Shown here one piece after another: positions 7,010 through 14,257 of a stretch of 17,780 nt of DNA (the first letter of the stretch is position 1; every line of letters starts with the position of its first letter). Source of the stretch: CAZHWR01 sp964536085 (lineage in GTDB: Bacteria; Bacillota; Clostridia; Oscillospirales; Ruminococcaceae); the NCBI GenBank assembly GCA_964536085.1, contig CAZHWR010000038.1, positions 1 through 17,780 on the forward strand, given 5' to 3'. The translations under genes and the position numbers were made by a program. The notes under the pieces are model-generated. The model saw nothing but the letters and a program-made list of their open reading frames with translations, ran no database searches and was not told where the DNA came from.

Positions 7010-8647
7010 TTATTCGATACTATCCTCACTCTCAGCACTGCCGGATGCCGAAGTGTTATCAATATAAACCGTGACTGATTCGCCCTTTGAAAGGTCGATA
7101 GTCGTTCCCTGCTCGGGGCTGACCTGAACGATATCGCCGGATATCGCCCCCGAAGTGTCTTTCAGACGGAAATTATACGAAATACCCAAATTGTCCAATT
7201 CAACGAGATATTCAGACAACGTCTTACCTTCAAAATCGGGAACCGTTTGATTTTTAGAGCCTAGGCTGACAGTTACAGTAACATCGGTGTTTAAGGCTAT
7301 AGGCTCGTCAGCGGCTATACTCTGCTTGATAATTATACCTTTTTCATATTTGTCGCTGTAAGCGGTTTTCATGGATATGTTTACAAGCTTGGTATAATCG
7401 CTGTTTATAATCACCTTATCGTATTCAAGTCCGACAAGATCAGGCATCGCATACTCCGCCTCGTCTGACGACGTTTCCGATTCATTTGCAGAATACACCG
7501 ACGGAAGATCAATGCTGTTTATGCTTTCTGTCAATGCTTCTTCATCTGAACTGAAAGCGTAATTGACAATCCATATTCCCGCGATAACCAATATGACCGC
7601 AGTGACCGCAAGAACTATAAGAACAGTCAACTTGCCGCTTTTCTTAGATTTTTTATTTTTGCCGTCATCGACTTCTATTTCGTCCTGAGTATTGTCCGCA
7701 AGCGATGCAGAAAGCGCTTTCATGCTCTGAACGCGGTTTTCGGGTGACAATCTCATTCCGCTTATTACAGCCGCAGCCACATTTGCCGGAATACCGGGGT
7801 TAATATTTCTCGGAGGTATAAGCCGTTCGTCAACACTGCGATCCTTGGCGTCCGGCGGGGCTATTCCCGTAAGAGTGCGGTAAATAACGGCACAAACGGC
7901 ATAAACATCCGTCCATGGACCGTACCAGCTATTGACAGAATACTGCTCCGGTGCGGCGTATCCCTCTATAATTTCCGACTCAAGCTCCGATTTTGACGCT
8001 CTGACCGCACTTATACAAAAGCTGCCGAGCTTCAGCTCGCCTTTCGGGGTGACAAAAATCGTATCAGGGCTGATGCCTCGGTGGATTATATTGGAAGCAT
8101 TGAGTATTCCCACTGTGTTTATAATAGGCTTAATAAGACCGGAAAATACACTCCAGTCGACCAGACCTTCGCTTCTTAAAAGCATTTTGGCAAGGGTCAA
8201 ATTACCCTCGATGTATTCACCGACGTAATAAACAGTGTTGTTCGCCTCAAAAATCTCGTATATCTGCTTTATATTCGGAAGTGTTCTGAATTTTGCAATA
8301 CTTTGTGCAAGCTCGGAAAAATCAGACATCAATGCTTTATAAATCGATTCCTTACCCTGCGTAACAACGATTTCAGCGGAATTCTGAGAGCGGCTGCAAA
8401 GCTCAAGCGGGATGTATTCCCTTATTTCCACCCGGCTTCCGATAACATTATCATAAGCAATATATGTGATACCCTCGCTGTTTTCAGATATCATATTTCC
8501 GATAAGATATCTGTTATTTAGCAATGATCCCGGTTTTAAGCAGTACTCAGGCTGTTCAGTTTCCTGAAAATAACCGCATTTCGGGCAGATATTGCTCCCC
8601 GTTAATTCGTGCATACAGTTATAGCAGAATTTTTTATCCGAACCCAT
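7010..8647 (-). CDS. Membrane-anchored PASTA-domain pseudokinase with N-terminal zinc ribbon
   Basis: A 545-residue protein in the layout zinc ribbon (C8-x2-C11, C21-x2-C24), Ser/Thr kinase fold (about 40-318), basic linker KKSKKSGK, one transmembrane helix (340-362), acidic linker, and two PASTA repeats (about 399-464 and 466-530) outside the cell. PASTA repeats usually sense muropeptides or lipid II. The fold motifs GYAAPEQY, YGPWTDVYA and R305 are kept, but catalysis is not. The glycine loop reads SENSEGITY, the VAIK lysine is R76, HRD is H189-R190-G191, the metal-binding Asn is T196, and DFG is S209-F210-C211. I therefore call it a pseudokinase, probably a scaffold or sensor. It has a good promoter of its own and ends at a terminator. 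AAGGA is 13 nt from the ATG, somewhat far. Confidence 0.88.
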   Translation of the reverse strand: MGSDKKFCYNCMHELTGSNICPKCGYFQETEQPEYCLKPGSLLNNRYLIGNMISENSEGITYIAYDNVIGSRVEIREYIPLELCSRSQNSAEIVVTQGKESIYKALMSDFSELAQSIAKFRTLPNIKQIYEIFEANNTVYYVGEYIEGNLTLAKMLLRSEGLVDWSVFSGLIKPIINTVGILNASNIIHRGISPDTIFVTPKGELKLGSFCISAVRASKSELESEIIEGYAAPEQYSVNSWYGPWTDVYAVCAVIYRTLTGIAPPDAKDRSVDERLIPPRNINPGIPANVAAAVISGMRLSPENRVQSMKALSASLADNTQDEIEVDDGKNKKSKKSGKLTVLIVLAVTAVILVIAGIWIVNYAFSSDEEALTESINSIDLPSVYSANESETSSDEAEYAMPDLVGLEYDKVIINSDYTKLVNISMKTAYSDKYEKGIIIKQSIAADEPIALNTDVTVTVSLGSKNQTVPDFEGKTLSEYLVELDNLGISYNFRLKDTSGAISGDIVQVSPEQGTTIDLSKGESVTVYIDNTSASGSAESEDSIE

Positions 8648-8806
8648 GTTTTATAACCATTCCTTCCCTGCCAGATACAAAAATACTATAAGCAAGAAAA
8701 CAATTAAGCAGAGCTTTTACTATGAAATAATACAGGCTTTGTTTTCACTGTTCTCGCTTTTTGCCACCGATTATAAGAGCTTACATTAAATTACCGATGG
8801 CACTAT
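8648..8806 (-). other. Long 5' leader of the pseudokinase gene
   Basis: The promoter at 8814-8842 would give a leader of roughly 155 nt with no open frame of note. Near its 5' end, GCCATCGGT (minus strand, 8793-8801) can pair with ATCGGTGGC (8763-8771) over nine pairs allowing G-U, with a loop of about 21 nt. A further GGC...GCC pairing follows. No riboswitch class was recognised. Confidence 0.35.
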
Positions 8807-8813
8807 ATATTTA

Positions 8814-8842
8814 ATATTACCAATATCCGCTTTTTTTGTCAA
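8814..8842 (-). promoter_or_regulatory. Promoter of the pseudokinase gene
   Basis: On the minus strand a perfect TTGACA -35 (8837-8842) and TAATAT -10 (8814-8819) are separated by 17 nt, with a TG dinucleotide one base before the -10. It begins 14 bases after the flippase stop codon, so the pseudokinase gene is probably an independent vegetative (sigma-A) transcription unit. Confidence 0.75.
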
Positions 8843-8855
8843 ACCGAAAAGTAGG

Positions 8856-10436
8856 TTAATTTACGCTGTCCTTTTTAAAAAACGAAACAGCCCACATAAC
8901 GTCTTCCTTTCTGAAGGTTTTTGTCAACAATAAAAGTCCGATATACAAAACTGCAAACATACTAATCAAAAGCACGGAACCAAAATATGTCGCAGTTCCG
9001 CCGAACACGCTTAAAATACCTTTGGAAATGAACACGCTTGCTGACGATATAAGCGCAGGAAATATTATCCACCGCTTTAAATCAAACTTGAAATTTGCCA
9101 CAGTTACAAGCCGCATAACGCTAAGAGTAGTATTGAATATCTCGCTTATGTAAAGCACGAAAATATACCCCTTTATTCCCCATATCGGCAAAAGCGTAAT
9201 AACAAGTATAACGCATATTCCCGAATCTAGGATATTGTAAATCATCGACTTTACCTGCTCGTTAAGCGCCTTTAAAAAACTGTCTGTAACGCTGTCAAGA
9301 TACATTATCGGTACCATAAGCGCGAGGATTTTGATATAAAACGCAGCGTCTGCGTTGCCGTTTGCCGTAAGGCGCGCTATTTCGTCTGAAAAAAATATAA
9401 ATACAGCGCATACGGGCACGGCAAACGTCAGAGTTATCTGATAAACCCGCTTTATTATATAATTTGTCCTGAGATCGGTTATAGAATGCCTTGTGTTTTT
9501 TTTGCTTTCCAGCCCCTTGCTCGCCATGTTTTCCGAAAGCTCAGGAATCAAAAGCCCCGCAAATGAATTTATTACCGCCGACGGGAACAACAGTATCGGC
9601 AGAACTATGCCGTGTATAATGCCGTATACCGAAAGCGCGTTTTCGTAGGAGCTCCCGAATTTTTTTAATGAAATCGGTATCATAAGATGCTCTATCGCCA
9701 AAAGTCCCGAGCGCACATATGAACTGAACGCCATCGGAAGAGCTATTCCCAGCATTCGTTTGGTTATCGTTTTATCGTGTGCGTTTGACTTTACGGAATA
9801 TTTCTTCCTGTCCGCCTTAAACAGGACACAGGCGTAGATAAACGATATAAACTCCGCCGCTACCGAGCTTAAGACTACGCACACGCACGCGGAGGAAACA
9901 TCGTTGAAGCTGAATCTTGAAAATATAATGATCGCTATAACAGTCTTCAAAAGCTGGTCGGCAAAATTGTATGAGGCGCTTTTGACTACCCTTCGTGCGG
10001 CGTTAAAATATCCGTTGTAAACCGACGTGACGGATATCAGCGGAAGCATCAATGACAAAAGTTTCAAGGAAAGCTCGGTCTGAGGGTTCATAAGCCAGCT
10101 CTCGGCGATAAAGCCTGACAGCGTAAATAAGAGAATCGCGGAAAGTGTTCCGAACGACAAAGCGTATGCGACGCTTTTTTTCAACGCTGAAGAAACATCG
10201 CCGTTTTTTTTGCCTATCTCCTCCGCCACCAAGCGCGTTGAAGCTAGATTTATGCCCGACATCGCAAGCGTCAATGCAAATGTATAAACTGACATGATAA
10301 GCTGAAACATCCCCATAGCCTGCGAGCCGGCGTAATTTGTAACATAAACCTTGAACCAAACATCTAAAGCCTGTATGACTATCGACGCCGCCGACAATAT
10401 CACCGCATTTTTTAAAAACACCTTGGAACGTTTCAT
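8856..10436 (-). CDS. SpoVB-like polysaccharide/lipid flippase (MOP superfamily)
   Basis: A 526-residue polytopic membrane protein of the MOP exporter superfamily, in the oligosaccharide-flippase branch that includes SpoVB and MurJ-like proteins. The N-terminus (MKRSKVFLKNAVILSAASIV) and the segments YAGSQAMGMFQLIMSVY, SGINLASTRLVAEEIG and YNGYFNAARRVVKSA are characteristic, and about 12-14 hydrophobic helices are visible. SpoVB-type proteins move lipid-linked precursors for spore cortex or cell wall. The frame opens with a TTG at 10458-10460, but the ATG at 10434-10436 has AAAGGA about 12 nt upstream and the family-like N-terminus, so I chose it. SpoVB versus another MOP flippase cannot be settled from one sequence. 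Confidence 0.87.
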   Translation of the reverse strand: MKRSKVFLKNAVILSAASIVIQALDVWFKVYVTNYAGSQAMGMFQLIMSVYTFALTLAMSGINLASTRLVAEEIGKKNGDVSSALKKSVAYALSFGTLSAILLFTLSGFIAESWLMNPQTELSLKLLSLMLPLISVTSVYNGYFNAARRVVKSASYNFADQLLKTVIAIIIFSRFSFNDVSSACVCVVLSSVAAEFISFIYACVLFKADRKKYSVKSNAHDKTITKRMLGIALPMAFSSYVRSGLLAIEHLMIPISLKKFGSSYENALSVYGIIHGIVLPILLFPSAVINSFAGLLIPELSENMASKGLESKKNTRHSITDLRTNYIIKRVYQITLTFAVPVCAVFIFFSDEIARLTANGNADAAFYIKILALMVPIMYLDSVTDSFLKALNEQVKSMIYNILDSGICVILVITLLPIWGIKGYIFVLYISEIFNTTLSVMRLVTVANFKFDLKRWIIFPALISSASVFISKGILSVFGGTATYFGSVLLISMFAVLYIGLLLLTKTFRKEDVMWAVSFFKKDSVN

Positions 10437-10599
10437 AGTAAAATCAATTCCTTTTAGCAAAAGACAAATTTGAAATCAAAATCATTTATTCAAACGGTTT
10501 ATCCCATTACAAATGAATATGATTATTTTTAAAGATATAAAACTATCTGTATATATAATAAATTTTGTAGGAAATTACATTTATTTCAATGAATATTTG

Positions 10600-10608
10600 T
10601 GCTATAAT
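10600..10608 (+). promoter_or_regulatory. Extended -10 promoter of typA
   Basis: TGC directly followed by TATAAT (10603-10608) forms an extended -10; the -35 region is a weak TTTATT. The predicted start near 10615 leaves a leader of about 30 nt with AAGGAG at 10630-10635 before the typA start. The remainder of the 208-nt divergent gap (10437-10644) is A/T-rich, and I saw no promoter facing the flippase gene. Confidence 0.65.
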
Positions 10609-10644
10609 ACAAAAGTCAGTTATTAAAGTAAGGAGTAATTAAAC

Positions 10645-12465
10645 TTGGTTAGAAACGATTTAAGAAACATCGCGATAATCGCGCACGTCGATCACGGAAA
10701 AACCACGCTTGTGGACGAGCTTTTAAAGCAGGGCGGCGTTTACAGGGAAAATCAGGTCGTTGAAGAACGCGTTATGGACAACAACGCGCTTGAACGCGAA
10801 CGCGGAATAACGATTCTTTCAAAAAACACCGCGGTGCATTACAAGGGCACAAAAATCAATATTATCGACACTCCCGGTCACGCCGACTTCGGCGGAGAGG
10901 TCGAGCGCGTTCTCAAAATGGTGGATGGAGTCCTGCTTTTGGTCGACGCAGCAGAGGGTCCCATGCCGCAGACCAGATTTGTTTTACAAAAAGCGCTTGA
11001 GCTCGGTCACAGAATAATAATAGTTGTAAATAAAATTGACCGTCCGGACGCGCGCTTAAACGAAATAGGAGACGAAGTACTGGAGCTTCTGCTCGATTTA
11101 AACGCAAGCTACGAACAGCTTGACAGCCCTATAATATACTGTTCAGGCCGCGACGGTACAGCTTCCGCTTCTCCCGCGCAGCAGGGCGAGGATCTGACGG
11201 CCCTGTTTGACACAATCATCAATTATATTCCGGCTCCCGAGGGCGATGACGAAGGCGAACTGCAAGCGCTTGTTTCCTCCATCGATTACAACGATTATGT
11301 AGGACGAATCGCCGTAGGGCGCATTGAACGCGGAACGATAAAACAGGGTCAGGAAGTCTTGGTCTGCGACTACCACAATAAAGAGCTTCCTCCGAAAAAA
11401 GGCAAAATAGTAAATCTTTATCAGATAGACGGCTTACAGCGCGTTCCTGTTGAATCGGCTAAATGCGGGGATATCATCTGCTTTTCTGGTATTGCCGACA
11501 TAACCATCGGCAATACGGTTACTTCACTCGAAAATCCTGAGCCTCTGCCGTTTGTTAAAATAAGCGAGCCGACAGTCGAAATGACCTTTCAGGTCAACGA
11601 CAGCCCGTTTGCAGGGCGTGAAGGAAAGTTCGTCACCTCGCGCCAGATACGCGACCGCTTAAACCGCGAGGTGTTAAAGGATGTTTCCCTGCGCGTTGCC
11701 GACGGCGACTCCACCGACTGCTTTATTGTTGCCGGACGCGGTGAAATGCACCTTTCCATTCTGATTGAAACAATGCGCCGCGAGGGATTCGAGTTCGCCG
11801 TAAGCACTCCGCGCGTTCTGTTTAAAAACATAGACGGTCAAAGACACGAGCCTATCGAGCGGCTTTTAATAGATGTCCCCGAGGAATATATGGGAGCCGT
11901 TATGGAAAAGATGGGTCAGCGCAAGGGCGAACTTGATCATATGACCCCGCAGGGCTCGAGAATGCGAATTGAATACATGATCCCGTCCAGAGGTCTTTTC
12001 GGTTATAGAAACGAGTTTTTGACAGACACGCACGGCGAGGGTATATTAAACGCCGTGTTCAGCGAATACCAGCCGTATAAAGGCGAAATCAACAGGAGGC
12101 AGTACGGATCGCTGATTGCATTTGAATCCGGCGAATCTGTAACCTACGGGCTTTACAATGCGCAGGAGCGCGGCACCCTGTTCATCGGCGCAGGAGTTCC
12201 CGTTTACGAAGGCATGGTAGTCGGATTCACCCCTAAATCGGACGATTTGGCGGTAAACGTCTGCAAGAAAAAACAGCTCACCAACACCCGCGCGTCAGGA
12301 AGCGACGACGCCCTGCGCCTTATTCACCCGCGTAATTTAAGTATTGAAGAAGCGCTTGAATTTCTCAACGAGGACGAGCTTTTGGAAGTAACTCCCGAAA
12401 ATATCCGAATCAGAAAGCGCATACTCAACAACAGCATGCGAATGAAAAACAAAATGAACAAATAA
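10645..12465 (+). CDS. typA: Ribosome-binding translational GTPase TypA/BipA
   Basis: TypA/BipA is an EF-G-like GTPase that helps 50S assembly and stress or low-temperature growth. The 606 residues carry G1 AHVDHGKT (13-20), G2 RGITI (53-57), G3 DTPGH (75-79) and G4 NKID (129-132), then domain II, an EF-G domain V-like region, and the TypA-specific C-terminal part with YGSLIAFESGESVTYGL and ERGTLFIGAGVPVYEGM. Translation starts at a TTG (10645-10647) nine nt after AAGGAG; the sequence after it matches the family N-terminus and no ATG fits. Monocistronic, with its own promoter and terminator. Confidence 0.98.
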   Translation: MVRNDLRNIAIIAHVDHGKTTLVDELLKQGGVYRENQVVEERVMDNNALERERGITILSKNTAVHYKGTKINIIDTPGHADFGGEVERVLKMVDGVLLLVDAAEGPMPQTRFVLQKALELGHRIIIVVNKIDRPDARLNEIGDEVLELLLDLNASYEQLDSPIIYCSGRDGTASASPAQQGEDLTALFDTIINYIPAPEGDDEGELQALVSSIDYNDYVGRIAVGRIERGTIKQGQEVLVCDYHNKELPPKKGKIVNLYQIDGLQRVPVESAKCGDIICFSGIADITIGNTVTSLENPEPLPFVKISEPTVEMTFQVNDSPFAGREGKFVTSRQIRDRLNREVLKDVSLRVADGDSTDCFIVAGRGEMHLSILIETMRREGFEFAVSTPRVLFKNIDGQRHEPIERLLIDVPEEYMGAVMEKMGQRKGELDHMTPQGSRMRIEYMIPSRGLFGYRNEFLTDTHGEGILNAVFSEYQPYKGEINRRQYGSLIAFESGESVTYGLYNAQERGTLFIGAGVPVYEGMVVGFTPKSDDLAVNVCKKKQLTNTRASGSDDALRLIHPRNLSIEEALEFLNEDELLEVTPENIRIRKRILNNSMRMKNKMNK

Positions 12466-12479
12466 ATTGCTGTAATGAA

Positions 12480-12516
12480 AAGCCCCGGCAGGCGTATTAT
12501 CCGTCTGCCGGGGCTT
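12480..12516 (+). terminator. Rho-independent terminator after typA
   Basis: Arms 12480-12494 and 12502-12516 form a stem of about 15 bp (AAGCCCCGGCAGG type, one G-U) with a seven-base loop, followed by TTCTTGTTTATT. It begins 15 nt after the typA stop codon. Confidence 0.9.
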
Positions 12517-12683
12517 CTTGTTTATTACAACTTGATTTTTACTGCGTATACAACACATTTGTCTGTAAATCATTAATTACTATTGACATACAATATTATA
12601 TAACGAGTGGGAAATTTACAAGCACAAGGTCGACTGTGCGTTGTCCGTCGGCGTAGATTCAGACGAGAGGAATGATGATAAAG
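12517..12683. other. Non-coding gap upstream of the decayed DUF1700 gene
   Basis: There is no convincing gene here. A TTGACA lies at 12583-12588, but no -10 follows at the right distance. A short inverted repeat GCACA/TGTGC (12622-12639) and a GAGAGG ribosome binding site (12665-12670) are visible. Intact DUF1700/DUF4097 operons often begin with a PadR-type regulator gene; no remnant of one could be recognised. Confidence 0.4.
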
Positions 12684-13281
12684 ATGAATAAACAGGAATT
12701 TCTTAATAGGCTTAACACAGCGCTTTTGCAAGCTCCCGATGACGAGCGCATCGCTGCAATTTCTTATTATAAAGATTATTTTGACGATTCTGACGATGAA
12801 CAATCTGCGCTTAGTGAGCTCCCCCGCCGGAAAAAATCGCTGAAAGTATAATACGCGACGCAGGAATAAAAAAATATCATCCGTATGATTACACGCCGTG
12901 CGGCGGATTATCCAGCAACCCCTATGCCGCCGGCTATAAAAAGGCGGCTCATCTGGATACAAAAAAATTCTGTTTACCGTATTTTTGATTTTTATAGGAA
13001 TATGGGCTTTAAATAGCCGCGGGAGCCTGCCTGATCGCATTTTTGGCAGCGAGCGCCGCTATTGCCGCCGCGGGGCTTGCCTCTGTAGTATTAAGCATTA
13101 TGACGGCGTTTCAGCACTTTGCCACGGCGCTTGTTATATTCGGAGCCGCACCGGCAATGATCGGGGACTGGGAATATTATTCGGTATGCTGAGCTGGAAG
13201 CTTACCGTAGTTTTCTGCAAAGGAGTCAGGCTGATATTCACAGCCGTTTACACAAATAAAGAGAAAGGAGCCAAAGCATGA
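12684..13281 (+). pseudogene. Decayed DUF1700-family membrane protein gene (about four frameshifts)
   Basis: The intact start MNKQEFLNRLNTAL...ISYYKDYFDDSDDEQSALSEL is the cytoplasmic helical (HAAS-like) domain of DUF1700 proteins. The frame then breaks. At the C5 run 12821-12825 it must shift to continue PPEKIAESIIRDAGIKKY. Near the A7 run 12961-12967 it shifts to YKKILFTVFLIFIGIWAL (membrane helix). Near 13005-13020 it shifts to GACLIAFLAASAAIAAAGLA (next helices), and near the G4 run around 13168-13171 to GILFGMLSWKLTVVFCKGV. The final TGA overlaps the ATG of the next gene (ATGA), showing a former coupled operon. The joined product would be about 200 residues, normal for the family. ATGs at 12672 and 12675 are alternative starts. 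Confidence 0.85.
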
Positions 13282-14194
13282 AACGTTCTACAAAAATTAT
13301 ATCAATAATCAGCGCCGCGTTGATAGTGTGCTGAATACTTATCAGCATAACAGGGCTTATTTTACGCGGCAATACGAGCATATATTTCAACAGTCAAGGG
13401 AAAATCATCGTTCAAAAGCAATCGTCATATTCAAATTCAATCAGCATAGACGAATCAATTACCGTCTTTGACTTGAATGTAGGTGATACCGACATTCAAA
13501 TCACACGCGCCAACACCGAATACGGCAAATTTGTTTTTTATTACGGCAACCTGACCGCAACGCCTGAATACGAGGTAAAGAATCAAACGCTGTATTTTAA
13601 CGCAGAGCAATTAACCAAACTGAATTTTTTCTTAGATTTAAAAAAATCCGATAAAAAATACAAATACAGTTTCCCAAAGACTTCTCGCACGATTCTATCA
13701 AAATCAACAGTTCCTGCGGCGAAATTAATATTGACAACATTTTCTGCAATTTGCTTGATATAGATTCAAGTATGGGCGACGTAAATATCAGCGACACCTC
13801 CGTTTCCAGCTTATTCAAGGCAAGGCTTGACTGCGGGGATCTTTCCGGCGTAAAGACTTCCGCCAAACAGTTTGAACTTAATATTGAATACGGCGACCTT
13901 GACTTTTCCGCCATAGATTCAAACTCGCTTTCAGCCGCAGTATTATGCGGAGATGTTGAACTCAGCGGAAGTTTAAACGGAAATAACATTGTAAAATGCA
14001 ATTTGGGCGATTGCCTGTTGAGTCTTGATAAATCTATTCTTTAATATAACTGTGATATCGATATCGACCTTGGAAACTATATTTTAAACAGAGTAAAGTC
14101 AAAAGCATTTGAAACCGTACCGTATGCGGTTTATTCTCTCAGCGTTGAAATGGACTGCGGTAATTTGACTATAAACTCAATAGAGCAAAAATAA
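13278..14194 (+). pseudogene. Decayed DUF4097-family (adhesin-like beta-strand repeat) protein gene
   Basis: Starting at the ATG of the ATGA overlap, the frame gives a membrane anchor MKRSTKIISIISAALIVC, then TGA at codon 19 (13332-13334), continuing ILISITGLILRG in the same frame. A beta-rich domain follows (DESITVFDLNVGDTDIQITR). Around 13668-13672 the frame must shift to reach DFSHDSIKINSSCGEINIDN and the repeated LDCGDLSG, IEYGDLDF, VLCGDVELSG and CNLGDCLLS strands typical of DUF4097. An in-frame TAA follows at 14042-14044, and the same frame resumes through DIDIDLGNYI to the true end at 14192-14194. In intact form it would be an anchored extracytoplasmic protein of about 305 residues, partner of the DUF1700 protein. 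TGA is used as a normal stop elsewhere here, so recoding is unlikely. Confidence 0.85.
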
Positions 14195-14232
14195 AAAAAA
14201 CAAAGCGAATCTGTTGATACGCTTTGTTTTTT
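14195..14232. terminator. Bidirectional terminator between the decayed operon and the glycosidase gene
   Basis: Arms 14195-14207 and 14220-14232 pair perfectly over 13 bp (AAAAAACAAAGCG type) around a 12-nt loop. The A and T runs provide a U tract in either direction. It follows the TAA of the upstream pseudogene at once and lies 25 nt beyond the end of the convergent glycosidase gene. Confidence 0.82.
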
Positions 14233-14257
14233 ATTTCCATTTTGATCAAATCTATCA

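Noticed and set aside
7010..8647. Annotating the PASTA protein as an active Ser/Thr kinase
   Set aside because: Automatic domain hits would suggest this, but the lysine, HRD Asp, Asn and DFG Asp are all replaced in the read sequence.
12583..12588. TTGACA as a promoter of the decayed operon
   Set aside because: No acceptable -10 lies 15-19 nt downstream.
12573..13040. A 155-codon minus-strand open frame over the decayed DUF1700 gene
   Set aside because: The plus strand here carries clear DUF1700 homology in pieces; the minus frame is arginine-, histidine- and proline-rich and has no motif.
12821..13672. Programmed frameshifting to express the DUF1700/DUF4097 pair
   Set aside because: Five separate shifts plus two stop codons over two genes cannot be explained by recoding; no slippery heptamer with a downstream structure was seen.
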